This document shows, piece by piece, positions 53,053 through 61,793 of a stretch of DNA of 64,000 nt; the first letter of the stretch is position 1, and each line of letters opens with the position of its first letter. A model generated the notes under the pieces. It ran no database searches. It was not told the origin of the DNA and saw only the letters and a list, made by a program, of their open reading frames with translations. The stretch comes from Alphaproteobacteria bacterium (GTDB lineage Bacteria; Pseudomonadota; Alphaproteobacteria; Acetobacterales; Acetobacteraceae): assembly GCA_017307285.1 (NCBI GenBank), contig JAFKFI010000061.1:11803-75802 (forward strand), written 5' to 3'. Made by a program: the position numbers and the translations under genes.

Positions 53053-54660
53053 GTGATCGCGTTTGCCGATCTGCTGGAACGGCTGGTGTTTACGCCTGGT
53101 CGCAACGCCAAGATCGCGCTTCTGCGGCGGTATTTTGCTAGCGAGCCGGACCCCGATCGGGGCATCGGGCTTGCCGCCGTCACGGGTGAACTCGCCTTTA
53201 CCGCCGCCAAGCCCGGACTGATCCGCGAGCTCGCCGCCGCACGCACTGATCCCGAGCTGTTCGCCTGGTCCTACGACTACGTGGGCGACCTCGCCGAGAC
53301 GGTGGCGCTGATGTGGCCCGGCAAGCCGACCAACGCGGCGCCGCCCTCGCTCACCGAGGTGGTCGAGACGCTGGAGACCGCGCCCAAGTCCGAGCTGCCG
53401 GGAATCGTCGCGGGCTGGCTCGATGCCTCCGAGCCTTCGGTGCGATTGGCGCTGCTGAAGCTCATCACTGGCGCGCTCAGGGTCGGCGTTTCGGCACGGC
53501 TCGCCAAGGTGGCGCTGGCCGAGATGACGGACGGGCGCGTGGCACCGGACGACGTCGAGGAGGTTTGGCACGGCCTTGCGCCGCCCTACGCGGCGCTGTT
53601 CGCCTGGCTGGAAGGGCGCGGCGTGCGGCCCGACCCGGCGGACGCGCCGGTGTTCCGCCCGCCGATGCTCGCACATCCGCTGGAGCCGCAGGACCGTGTG
53701 TCCCTGGATGCACGCGACTATCGCGCCGAGTGGAAATGGGACGGCATCCGTGTGCAGCTCGTCGCGACCCCAGGCGGCAAGCGGCTCTACTCGCGCAGCG
53801 GCGACGACATCTCGGGCGCGTTTCCCGAGATCGTCGATGCGATGAATTTCGAGGCGGTACTCGACGGCGAGCTGCTGGTGATCCGCGAGGGGGAGGTCGC
53901 GCCGTTCGCCGATCTGCAACAGCGGCTGAACCGCAAGGGCGTCACGGCCAAGATGCTGCGCGACTTCCCTGCCGGCATCCGCCTCTACGACATGCTGTTC
54001 GAGGGTAGCGAGGACATCCGCCCGCTGCCCTTCGACGCACGCCGGGCGCGACTGGAAGCGTGGCACGCGCGCGTGCGGCCCCGGCTCATGGCGTTGTCAC
54101 CGCTGATCGCGTTCGACAGCATCGAGGATTTGTCGGCCATCCGCGACGACGCGCGGGCCGCCTCGATCGAGGGCCTGATGCTCAAGCGCGGCGACAGCGC
54201 CTACGTGCCGGGCCGGCCGAAGGGCCAGTGGTGGAAATGGAAGCGCGACCCGCTGACTATCGACGCGGTGCTGATGTACGCCCAGCGCGGCCACGGCAAG
54301 CGGTCGAGCTTCTACTCTGACTACACGTTCGGCCTGTGGCGCGAAGACGGCGAGCTGGTGCCGGTGGGCAAGGCGTATTTCGGCTTCACCGACGCGGAGC
54401 TCGCGATGCTCGACCGCTGGGTGCGCAATCACACCACGGCGCGCTTCGGCCCGGTGCGCGAGGTGGAGCGCGCGATGGTGCTGGAAGTGGCGTTCGACGC
54501 CGCGCAGCTCTCGACGCGGCACAAATCCGGCGTCGCCCTGCGTTTCCCCCGCATCGCCCGCATCCGCACCGATAAGCCGGCAGCGGAGGCGGACCGGCTG
54601 GAGACGCTGATGCGGCTGGTGGAGAACCGGGCGGCGGAGGCGGGGGCGGCGGTGGCGTGA
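53053..54660 (+). CDS. ATP-dependent DNA ligase (repair module)
   Basis: A 535-residue nick-sealing enzyme. After an N-terminal helical DNA-binding domain, the adenylation motif AEWKWDGIRVQL has the nucleophile Lys228; DGELLV, GLMLKRG and WWKWKRDP are motifs III, V and Va, followed by an OB-fold domain. GTG 53053 gives an N-terminus MIAFADLLERL that fits the family. It is the ligase member of the four-gene damage-response set and is not the replicative NAD+-dependent LigA. Confidence 0.92.
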   Translation: MIAFADLLERLVFTPGRNAKIALLRRYFASEPDPDRGIGLAAVTGELAFTAAKPGLIRELAAARTDPELFAWSYDYVGDLAETVALMWPGKPTNAAPPSLTEVVETLETAPKSELPGIVAGWLDASEPSVRLALLKLITGALRVGVSARLAKVALAEMTDGRVAPDDVEEVWHGLAPPYAALFAWLEGRGVRPDPADAPVFRPPMLAHPLEPQDRVSLDARDYRAEWKWDGIRVQLVATPGGKRLYSRSGDDISGAFPEIVDAMNFEAVLDGELLVIREGEVAPFADLQQRLNRKGVTAKMLRDFPAGIRLYDMLFEGSEDIRPLPFDARRARLEAWHARVRPRLMALSPLIAFDSIEDLSAIRDDARAASIEGLMLKRGDSAYVPGRPKGQWWKWKRDPLTIDAVLMYAQRGHGKRSSFYSDYTFGLWREDGELVPVGKAYFGFTDAELAMLDRWVRNHTTARFGPVREVERAMVLEVAFDAAQLSTRHKSGVALRFPRIARIRTDKPAAEADRLETLMRLVENRAAEAGAAVA

Positions 54661-54667
54661 GCTTGCG

Positions 54668-55060
54668 TCACGGCTCGCGTAGCTTCAGTTCGGTTGCTTT
54701 CTTGCCGGCCTTCATCAGTTCGGCATCGAACGTGACGAATGCTTCGCAACGATCGGCGGCGGCACTGAGGTGCAGGGCGTCGGCGAAATCCATCCCACCC
54801 GCACACCAGGTCAACGCTCGATCCGCCAGGGCAGGGTTCTCCAGCGACACACCTGTCAGCCCGGCGAAATCGCGCAACGACGCGATGATCTGCGTCGGGG
54901 GGTAGCGATAGACGCTGCGCAGCACCCATTCCGTTTCGAGTAGCACGGTCAGCGAAACCCATACGTCATTCCCGTCCACCAGCGTACGTGCCCGCTTCGA
55001 TTGCTGCGGGTGATCGTTGGTCAGGAAACGGACGATGACGTTAGTATCGACCGCGAGCAT
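54668..55060 (-). CDS. vapC: VapC-type PIN domain ribonuclease toxin
   Basis: A 130-residue toxin with the PIN acidic residues in AVDTNVIVRFL (Asp5), LLETEWVL, FADALHL and FVTFDAEL. It cleaves RNA, often tRNA or rRNA. ATG 55060 lies inside the 3' end of the antitoxin gene, a 20-base overlap; an in-frame ATG at 55078 would add six residues. It is convergent with the DNA ligase, eight bases from its stop. Confidence 0.9.
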   Translation of the reverse strand: MLAVDTNVIVRFLTNDHPQQSKRARTLVDGNDVWVSLTVLLETEWVLRSVYRYPPTQIIASLRDFAGLTGVSLENPALADRALTWCAGGMDFADALHLSAAADRCEAFVTFDAELMKAGKKATELKLREP

Positions 55061-55322
55061 GGCGGCGCTGAGCTTCAACCGCGATCCCCGCTTGCATCTC
55101 CTGCAGGGTCTTTGGCGGCCCCCGATGCGGCAATGATCCGAAAACGTCCTCGACTCGCGTCCGCTTGAACAAAGGAGCGGCCTTCAATAGCACGCCCTCG
55201 GGAGTTTCCTCGACCAGCAGGCGGGTACCTGCGTCCCAGTGCCGCCGCCGCCGGATCGCTGCCGGCAGGATGACCTGACCTTTGGTGGACACTGTGGTCG
55301 TGGTCTTGTCGGCGATAGCCAT
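55041..55322 (-). CDS. vapB: VapB-type AbrB-fold antitoxin
   Basis: A 93-residue antitoxin from ATG 55322. TTTVSTKGQVILPAAIRRRRHW is the SpoVT/AbrB DNA-binding hairpin (residues 8-29), and the C-terminal half with GPPKTLQEMQAGI is the toxin-binding tail. It precedes and overlaps vapC. The pair borders the ligase-associated repair module on its right side. Confidence 0.88.
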   Translation of the reverse strand: MAIADKTTTTVSTKGQVILPAAIRRRRHWDAGTRLLVEETPEGVLLKAAPLFKRTRVEDVFGSLPHRGPPKTLQEMQAGIAVEAQRRHARGRY

Positions 55323-55455
55323 ACAGTATTGCCCCTTTAGGTAAGACACGGGTAAGATAATGCCCGGTTGCCGCCGATGCAAGTGCTCCGGGCATGGCAT
55401 TGACCCTCCGCCACCTCCGTGCTGCGGTCCCAGCGGGCCAAGTGGGGGCGAATTC

Positions 55456-56310
55456 ATGCCGATCGTGCAGAACACCGCGCTGCGGAAAATGCGGGCGGGC
55501 GAGGTGGCGTTGGGGTTCGGGGTGCATCATCTGCGCACCGCCGCCGTGCCGATGCTGGCCGCTGCCACGGGGCATGACTGGATCTTTATCGATACCGAGC
55601 ATGGCGCATTCTCCGTGCAGGAAGCGACACAACTCTGTATCGCGTCGCTGCCGCATGGCGTGACGCCGATCGTGCGGGTTTGCGCCGGCGCGATCGACGA
55701 GGGCACGCGGGCGCTCGATAACGGCGCACTCGGCATCGTGGTGCCGCATGTCGATACCGCCAAGCAGGCGCGCCGCATCGCCGAGGCGTTCCATTACCCG
55801 CCCGACGGCCACCGCAGCTGGGGCGGCCCGCCGGCGGTGTTCGGCTATCTGCCACCCGCGACGGAAGAGGCGCAGGCGGCTGTCAACCGGGAGATCATGG
55901 TGGTTGCGATGATCGAGAGCCCGGAGGCGGTGGCGAACGCCGACGACATCGCCTCGGTGGACGGGATCGACGTGCTGCTGATCGGCACCTCGGACCTCAC
56001 CGCCGAGATGGGCATCTCGGGCCAGATCGGCCATGAGCGCGTGATAGAGGCGTATCAACGAGTGGGCGACGCCTGCCGCAAGCGAGGAAAATTTCTCGGG
56101 TTGGGCGGCGTGTACGATCAGGAGAACGCGGCGCGCTACATCAGGATGGGGGCGCAATTCGTCCTATCGGGCGCCGATCACTCCTACATCGTGGCCGGCG
56201 CCAACGCGCGCTCGGCGTTCCTGCGCGATCTCAAGCCCGATTCGGCGCCGGACGGCACGAACGGGAACGGAAAGGCAGGGAAAAAGAAGCGCAAGCTCGA
56301 GAAGGTCTGA
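55456..56310 (+). CDS. HpcH/HpaI family class II aldolase
   Basis: A 284-residue TIM-barrel aldolase of the 4-hydroxy-2-oxoheptanedioate/2-keto-3-deoxy-rhamnonate type. FIDTEHGAFS carries the catalytic His, IVRVC the conserved Arg, MIESPEA the metal-binding Glu and IGTSDLTAEMG the metal-binding Asp. The C-terminus has a lysine-rich tail, KAGKKKRKLEK, not needed for catalysis. The pyruvate-containing substrate is unknown. ATG 55456 is preferred; upstream codons do not fit the family. Confidence 0.88.
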   Translation: MPIVQNTALRKMRAGEVALGFGVHHLRTAAVPMLAAATGHDWIFIDTEHGAFSVQEATQLCIASLPHGVTPIVRVCAGAIDEGTRALDNGALGIVVPHVDTAKQARRIAEAFHYPPDGHRSWGGPPAVFGYLPPATEEAQAAVNREIMVVAMIESPEAVANADDIASVDGIDVLLIGTSDLTAEMGISGQIGHERVIEAYQRVGDACRKRGKFLGLGGVYDQENAARYIRMGAQFVLSGADHSYIVAGANARSAFLRDLKPDSAPDGTNGNGKAGKKKRKLEKV

Positions 56311-56364
56311 TCCGCGCACGGTGCCGTGCGTTGTGCGTCCGGTGTCGACCCGGTACCCAGACGC

Positions 56365-56634
56365 ATGAGCAGAAAACGCCGGACCTCCGTGCCGCTGCCG
56401 TTGATGATGGCGCAGCTGACCTTCGCCTCGATGGAGACGATCGCGCGGCGCTCGCTGATGATGGCGCGCGGCACCTGCTCGCCGGCCGAGTACCGCCGGA
56501 TGGTGCGCGAGAAGGTGCGCGCCGTGCAGATTTCGGGCTCGCGGGCAGCCCGTGGGCAGACCAATTTCGCGGCGCTGCTGACACCATTTCATAGCCGGGC
56601 GACCGGGAACGCGAAGCGGCTGCGCCGGAAGTAG
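56365..56634 (+). CDS. Small basic conserved hypothetical protein
   Basis: An 89-residue protein with net positive charge: MSRKRRTS at the start and NAKRLRRK at the end around a helical core with [25 protein letters not shown] have the impression of similar short proteins in Acetobacteraceae, but no named domain. The pattern of a central amphipathic helix with basic ends could suit a granule-, nucleoid- or membrane-associated role; this is speculation. It follows the aldolase by 54 bases. Confidence 0.6.
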   Translation: MSRKRRTSVPLPLMMAQLTFASMETIARRSLMMARGTCSPAEYRRMVREKVRAVQISGSRAARGQTNFAALLTPFHSRATGNAKRLRRK

Positions 56635-56638
56635 GCGG

Positions 56639-57280
56639 CTACTCCGCCGCCTTTCGGCCGAACCAGTCCGCCACGTCGATGCGCGGCATCTCGAAGCGGT
56701 CGGTCGTGCGCGCGTACCAACCCCGGCCGTGCATGCGGCCGATGAGGTCGAGCTTCGGCGTGTCGATGTAGCACTTCACCGGGTCGAGCACGCAGTCGTC
56801 GCGCACGTGCATCGCCACCACCCGTCCCATCACCACGGCGCGGTCGACGCCGACCTCGACGATGACCAGCCGCTCGCATTCCATCGAAACCGGGCTCTCG
56901 GCGATGCGGGGCGCCTTCACCTTGTGCGACGGGACCGCGGTCAGCCTCGCCTCGCGGAATTCGTCGATTTCGGGGCCGAACTCGATGGCGCTCACGTTCA
57001 TCGCCTCGGCGGTCTCGGTGTTCACCAGGTTGACCACGAACTCGCCAGTGCGGCGGATGATGTTGCCGGTGTCCTTGGCGTCGCCCGGCGCGCGCCCGCC
57101 GATGCCGAAGCAGATGATCGGCGGATTGCCCGATACGGCGTTGAAAAACGAGAAGGGAGCGGCGTTCACGCTGCCGTCGAGGTCTTGCGTGGAGACCCAG
57201 GCGATCGGGCGCGGCACCACCGTCGAGACCAGCAGCTTGTAGCCGTCCTGCTCGCTGAGGGTCTCCATGTCGAACAGCAT
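56639..57280 (-). CDS. Flavin reductase family protein (FMN-binding split barrel)
   Basis: A 213-residue flavoprotein of the DIM6/NTAB family. [26 protein letters not shown] and the later GEFVVNLVN are the FMN-pocket segments. Such proteins reduce flavin for monooxygenases or act as oxidoreductases themselves. No oxygenase gene is adjacent, so its role is open. It is convergent with the small basic protein, four bases apart. Confidence 0.87.
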   Translation of the reverse strand: MLFDMETLSEQDGYKLLVSTVVPRPIAWVSTQDLDGSVNAAPFSFFNAVSGNPPIICFGIGGRAPGDAKDTGNIIRRTGEFVVNLVNTETAEAMNVSAIEFGPEIDEFREARLTAVPSHKVKAPRIAESPVSMECERLVIVEVGVDRAVVMGRVVAMHVRDDCVLDPVKCYIDTPKLDLIGRMHGRGWYARTTDRFEMPRIDVADWFGRKAAE

Positions 57281-57412
57281 CGCGTGTTCCTTCGGTTCGT
57301 TGCGGGGCAGGGTGGCGCGGCACGGGAGACCTGTCCAGATCGCCTTTCACCGGGCATTAAGCCGGAAGCGGCACCCTGGCCGGATCAAACGATTGCCGTT
57401 GGGGTCCTGCCG

Positions 57413-59734
57413 ATGTTGCGTCCGCGCGATTTGCCCATTGCCGCGAAACTGGGCCTCTCGGCCTGCTGCGCCTTGCTCCTGCTGGGCGCGCTTACCTGGA
57501 CGGTGCGGGACAGCATGGTTCGGCTCAGCGCAATCGACCAGCGCAACGCGGCGGCGGAGGCCGCCGCGCGCGAGCTCGCGACCGTGCGAACCGCCAGCCT
57601 GGAGATGCGCGTCGCCAGCCGCGAGATCGAATACCAGCAGAGCGTTGCCGCCGTGCAGTCGGTGCTCCGTGGTGCCGAGCAGCAGGCGGGTAAGGCGCGC
57701 GAAGTGTTGCAGGCGGTCGCCAGCGGCGACGAGACGGAGGGCGGGCGCAAGCTGCTGTCCGACGCCAAGGCCGCGCTGGCGACCTATACGGCGGCCCTGC
57801 AGCGGGCGGCCGAGCTGCGCTCTGCCGTGCTGGACACCCGCGAGAAGACGTTCTTCCCGCTCTACAAGCCCTTCATGAAGGGCTTGGACAACGCCCGCGC
57901 GGGCCTCGCCGCCGAGGACATCCCCTATGCCGAGATGGCGCCGCTGCGTTCGGCGCTCGAGGAATACGGTGCCTCGATCAACACGATGCGCACCGTCACC
58001 CTCCGCTTTCTCGCCACCGGCGATCGCAGCGAGGAGCTGTCGCTGAAGGATGGCGCGGCGAACGCCGAGGCCGCCGTCGCCACGATGCTGGCCGGCCGGC
58101 TCTCGGACGACATCAAGGGTGACATCCGCAAGCTCGCCGAGATGGGCACGGCGATGCAGCACTCCGCCACCGAGCTGTTCGCCGCGGCCAGCCGGTCGGA
58201 CGCCTTCACGCAGAAGGATCTGGAGGCGGCGAGCGGCGTGATGCGGGACAGCCTGGCGCTGTGCGTCCGCGATTTCGCGGCGCGCGCCGAGGCGGCGCGT
58301 GCCGAGGCGGACGCCGCGATGGATGCCGCCCGCCAGCGGACGCTGATGTATGCCGCTGGCATCGCGGTCCTGATGCTCGCCTCCGGCCTGCTCACCGCCC
58401 GCGCGGTGGCGCGCCCCATCCGTGCCATGACCCGCGCGGTGCAGGCGATGGCGGATGGCGAAACCGGTGCCGCGATCGGCTTTGCCGGCCGTCGCGACGA
58501 GATCGGCCGCATGGCCGCCGCCCTGGAGACCCTGCGCGGCGCAGTGCGAAAAGCCTTCGTGCAGAGCCAGATGATCGAGCAGATCCCTGTTGGCGTGATG
58601 ACGGCCGACGCCGGCGAGGCACGGATCACCTATCTCAACCCGGAGAGCCGACGGATCATGGAGACCGTGGCGGAGAGCCTGCCTGTGCCGCCCGACCAGC
58701 TCGAAGGCCAGGGCCTCGCACTCTTCCACGCCGATGCCGAGGAGGTGAGGGCGATCCTCGCCGACCCGGAGCGGCTGCCATACCGCACGCCGGTCGCCAT
58801 CGGCGGGGAGGTGCTGGAGTTCTGCGCCTCCGCGATCCGCGACCGGGACGGGCAGTATGTCGGGCCGATGGTGACTTGGACGGTGATGACCGGCCGAGTC
58901 CGGTTGTCCGAGCGGTTCGAGCGCACGGTCGGCACGATCGCCGCCTCGGTCGGCTCCTCGGCCGCGTCGATGACTGAGACGGCCAACGCGATGAGCCTGT
59001 CGGCGGCCGAGAGCGGGCGGTTCAGCGTGGCCGTGGCGGGTGCGTCGAACCAGGCTGCAAGCAACGTGCAGTCGGTCGCCGCGAGTGCGGAAGAACTCGC
59101 CGCTACGGTGCATGAGATCGGCCGGCAGGTCGCCGAGTCCGCGCGTGTCGCCGGCCAGGCGGTCCGCGAGGCAGAGGACACCGACCGCTGCGTAAGTCAC
59201 CTGTCGGAGGCGGCGACGCGGATCGGCGACGTGGTGAAACTCATCAGCGACATCGCCGGACGGACCAACCTGCTGGCGCTCAACGCGACCATCGAGGCGG
59301 CGCGCGCCGGTGAGGCGGGCAAGGGCTTCGCGGTGGTCGCATCGGAGGTCAAGACATTGGCCACCCAGACCGCCCGCGCCACCCAGGAGATCGGCGCGCA
59401 GATCGCCACCATGCAGGGCGAGGTCGGCCAGGCGGTGAGCGCGCTGCGCTCCATCGGCGGCACCATTCAACGCATGAACGAGATCGCCACGGCGATCGCT
59501 GGCGCGGTCGAGCAGCAAGGTGCCACCACGCAGGAGATCGCCCGCGCCGTGCAGCACGCCGCCGCCGGCACGGCCGAAGTCAACGGCAACATCAACCAGG
59601 TGACGGAGGCCGTCACCCACACCGGTGAGCAGGCCGGCGCCGTGCTCAAGGCCGCTCGCACGCTCACCGCCCATTCGGACACGCTGAAGATCGAGGTCGC
59701 CGAGTTCCTGACCGCGGTGCGGGAGGCGGCCTGA
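57413..59734 (+). CDS. Methyl-accepting chemotaxis protein with HAMP and PAS-like segment
   Basis: A 773-residue receptor. TM1 at about 13-30, a 280-residue helical periplasmic region, TM2 at about 311-330, HAMP, a PAS-like segment (about 385-500, starting [12 protein letters not shown]), and the signalling tip containing [17 protein letters not shown]. It would report to CheA/CheW. The C-terminal NWETF-type tether for CheR/CheB is absent, and there is no che gene in the window. ATG 57413 places TM1 correctly; the long frame upstream of it is antisense to the flavin reductase gene. Confidence 0.9.
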   Translation: MLRPRDLPIAAKLGLSACCALLLLGALTWTVRDSMVRLSAIDQRNAAAEAAARELATVRTASLEMRVASREIEYQQSVAAVQSVLRGAEQQAGKAREVLQAVASGDETEGGRKLLSDAKAALATYTAALQRAAELRSAVLDTREKTFFPLYKPFMKGLDNARAGLAAEDIPYAEMAPLRSALEEYGASINTMRTVTLRFLATGDRSEELSLKDGAANAEAAVATMLAGRLSDDIKGDIRKLAEMGTAMQHSATELFAAASRSDAFTQKDLEAASGVMRDSLALCVRDFAARAEAARAEADAAMDAARQRTLMYAAGIAVLMLASGLLTARAVARPIRAMTRAVQAMADGETGAAIGFAGRRDEIGRMAAALETLRGAVRKAFVQSQMIEQIPVGVMTADAGEARITYLNPESRRIMETVAESLPVPPDQLEGQGLALFHADAEEVRAILADPERLPYRTPVAIGGEVLEFCASAIRDRDGQYVGPMVTWTVMTGRVRLSERFERTVGTIAASVGSSAASMTETANAMSLSAAESGRFSVAVAGASNQAASNVQSVAASAEELAATVHEIGRQVAESARVAGQAVREAEDTDRCVSHLSEAATRIGDVVKLISDIAGRTNLLALNATIEAARAGEAGKGFAVVASEVKTLATQTARATQEIGAQIATMQGEVGQAVSALRSIGGTIQRMNEIATAIAGAVEQQGATTQEIARAVQHAAAGTAEVNGNINQVTEAVTHTGEQAGAVLKAARTLTAHSDTLKIEVAEFLTAVREAA

Positions 59735-59779
59735 TCCCACACCGGCGGCGTTTGGGGGGTGACTCTCGGGCTTTCCATT

Positions 59780-59951
59780 GTCACCCTCGGTGAGCGCGCT
59801 TCGTATCGTCACCCTGGGCGATCGCGCTTCCCGTCGTCGCCCTCGGCGAGGGAGCCTCCCAGCGTCGCCCCGGCGAAACGCGCCCCCTTATTGTCACTCT
59901 CGGCGACCGCGCATGCCATCGTGGATCCTCGGCGAAGGCCGAGGATCCACG
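59780..59951. repeat. Degenerate 28-bp tandem repeat ending in a perfect palindrome
   Basis: Units of the type GTCACCCTCGGCGAGCGCG begin at 59780, 59808, 59836, 59864, 59893 and about 59921. The last unit lies within CGTGGATCCTCGGC-gaag-GCCGAGGATCCACG (59920-59951), a perfect 14-bp stem. There are no unique spacers, so it is not a CRISPR array. Confidence 0.75.
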
Positions 59952-60150
59952 ACTTCCGGGTGCCCCGAAAGGAAGGCGCGAATGGTCGGCCTTCCCCAGT
60001 CCATACGGGGGGTCAATGTCAGCGGGGATCGGTATTTGCGCCAGAACCGGTCGGCCAAACTGGATCGCGTTCCCATCCAGCCTGCCCGCGGCAAGCTCGT
60101 GTGCCGTTCACTGGCTTCACCGCTGAGCCGCTTGAGCGCTGAAGATCGCT

Positions 60151-60215
60151 CGCATTCCGGCCGGGAAGATGGGTCGCATTCCGGCGATGAATGTTGGTCT
60201 ATTCCGGCGAGGGAG
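60151..60215. repeat. Short 24-bp tandem repeat
   Basis: CGCATTCCGG-type units begin near 60151, 60175 and 60199, 24 bases apart, with decreasing similarity. It is separate in sequence from the 28-bp array upstream. Confidence 0.55.
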
Positions 60216-60347
60216 CCAGCGCAGTCGACCGGGAGGAGGCCGAAGGCGGGATCGGCCCGCGATGACTCGCCCCAATCCCGACTGCGGACGTGCAGGCTCC
60301 AGCCGCCCCATCTCGCAAGTGACAGGAGTGCTCCGCCCAGGAGCGTT

Positions 60348-60859
60348 CTATCCCGCTGCTTGTCCTGCCTGCGCCTTGCGTCGGCGGGCTGCCGCGAGGC
60401 CGAGAAGCCCGACCCCGAGCACGGCCATTGCGGCGGGCTCGGGGACCGCGGCGAAGTCGATCTTCACGACGCTGGAGCTCTGGGAGACGACCTACCTGCA
60501 CGCGCTCCACGGCGAGGAGGCGGCCCGAGGGGGCCGGGCGAGGTGAAGATGATGCCGTTGAACGGCGCGCTGTTCCAGGTCGGGCTGGAGAGGCTGGTTT
60601 GCAGGGTGATGGTCAGCGCGTTGTCGGAAACATCGACCAGGAGTTGCGTCACGCCTTCCACATCGCCGACCGTCTCCTGCCCGCTCCCGACCGTGAAGCT
60701 CGACGGGCTGAACGTGGCGTTCGCATACGGTGTCGATGTGTCGGGCGTGTAATAGACCGCGTTCAACTGCTTGCCGATCAGTCCGGCTTCGGCGGGCGCG
60801 GGGATGGCCGCCGCCGCAACACTCGCGGCCAGGGTGAATACGGTCAGGGCTCGCAACAT
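60348..60859 (-). pseudogene. PEP-CTERM sorting-signal protein, interrupted and frameshifted
   Basis: The N-terminal part from ATG 60859 has a signal peptide (AAAAIPAPAEA) and a secreted domain ending FNGIIFTSPGPLG. The C-terminal part, in the next frame, reads VKIDFAAVPEPAAMAVLG, then a hydrophobic stretch and AARRRK, a PEP-CTERM sorting signal, with a stop at 60348-60350. Between them is a 59-bp block identical in reverse complement to part of the neighbouring tam gene, and the expected middle of the domain is missing. Exosortase is not in the window. The product is probably non-functional, unless the junction is an assembly artefact. Confidence 0.7.
60465..60523. repeat. 59-bp inverted copy of a tam segment, arm 1
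   Basis: This block is the exact reverse complement of 61191-61249 inside tam, from CACGACGCTGG to GAGGAGGCGG. In tam it encodes the conserved ELWETTYLHALHGEEA region, so tam is the source and the PEP-CTERM gene the recipient. Confidence 0.9.
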
Positions 60860-61014
60860 GGCACTCTCCTAGTTCCGGCGAGACACCAAGCAAGCCACGT
60901 GCCGATTACTTATTCCTTTTTGTGACAAGATGTTGCGCCTGCCGCCGTCGCAAAACCGGCGAAAGTTGTAAAAATCTCCGACATTCGATCGCCGCTCACC
61001 GTCGAGAACGGCCC

Positions 61015-61782
61015 TCACACTCCGGCCAGGAGAAACAATCGACGGAACGGCAACAGCGTGGTTCCGTCGGCTCGGCGTGGATAATGCGGGCGAACCGCGT
61101 CCGCATAGGCACGGCGGAATGCAAGACGGTCGCCTTCCGGCAGCGCGTCAAGGAATGGCCGCAGGCTCGACCCGGTGGCCCATTCGACGACCGCCTCCTC
61201 GCCGTGGAGCGCGTGCAGGTAGGTCGTCTCCCAGAGCTCCAGCGTCGTGGCGCGCGGCCGGAGCAGATCCCAGTAGCCGCCCGCGTCGAGGATCGGCGGC
61301 GCCGAGCCGACGCCGCGCAGCCGCTCCGCCCAAGGGCCGCGCGCGGCAACCGTGTACTGCAGTGCGCGAAACGGCGCGTCGTGCATCGCTGGCATCTGCA
61401 CCGCAAGGCAGCCGCCCGGCGCCAGCAGGGACAGCAACCGGGGAAACAGCGCCGCGTGGTCCGGCAGCCAGTGCAACGCCGCGTTGGAATAGATCAGGTC
61501 GAGCGGCTCGTCGGGCCGCCACGCGGTGGCGTCCGCCTCGACGAAGCGGCAGCCGGGCGCCGCGGCGCGGGCCTTTTCCAGCATCGCCGCTGACCCGTCG
61601 ACCCCGAGCACGTCGGCGTCCGGGAAGCGTTGCTTCAGGATGGCGCTGACATTGCCCGCGCCGCAGCCGAGATCGACGATCCGCGCCGGCCGTTCGAGCG
61701 GCACCCGCGCCAGCAGGTCGAGCGCCGGACGCAGCCGCTCGCCCTCGAACCGCAGATATTGTCCGGGGTCCCATTCGGCCAT
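61015..61782 (-). CDS. tam: Trans-aconitate 2-methyltransferase
   Basis: A 255-residue SAM-dependent methyltransferase. VDLGCGAGN at 36-44 is the SAM loop, DLIYSNAALHWL and LLAPGGCLAVQMP follow, and LELWETTYLHALHG with VVEWATGSSLRPFLDAL is the Tam-specific C-terminal region. It methylates trans-aconitate formed spontaneously from a TCA intermediate. Bases 61191-61249 occur again, inverted, in the PEP-CTERM gene. It is intact and probably functional. Confidence 0.9.
   Translation of the reverse strand: MAEWDPGQYLRFEGERLRPALDLLARVPLERPARIVDLGCGAGNVSAILKQRFPDADVLGVDGSAAMLEKARAAAPGCRFVEADATAWRPDEPLDLIYSNAALHWLPDHAALFPRLLSLLAPGGCLAVQMPAMHDAPFRALQYTVAARGPWAERLRGVGSAPPILDAGGYWDLLRPRATTLELWETTYLHALHGEEAVVEWATGSSLRPFLDALPEGDRLAFRRAYADAVRPHYPRRADGTTLLPFRRLFLLAGV
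61191..61249. repeat. 59-bp inverted repeat, arm 2 (inside tam)
   Basis: Native tam coding sequence matching 60465-60523 in reverse complement; the arms are 667 bases apart. Confidence 0.9.
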
Positions 61783-61793
61783 GTCGGCATCTC

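Larger units (their letters stand above)
59735..60347. other. 613-base gene-free, repeat-rich stretch
   Basis: This gap between the chemoreceptor and the broken PEP-CTERM gene holds a degenerate 28-bp tandem array, a perfect 14-bp palindrome and a 24-bp tandem array, listed separately. I see no protein or RNA gene. Short open frames cross it but have repeat-derived, low-complexity translations. Confidence 0.6.

Noticed and set aside
56729..57412. N-terminal extension of the chemoreceptor frame
   Set aside because: It runs antisense through the flavin-reductase gene; ATG 57413 puts TM1 in the expected place.
59780..59951. CRISPR array
   Set aside because: The 28-bp units are contiguous and degenerate without spacers.
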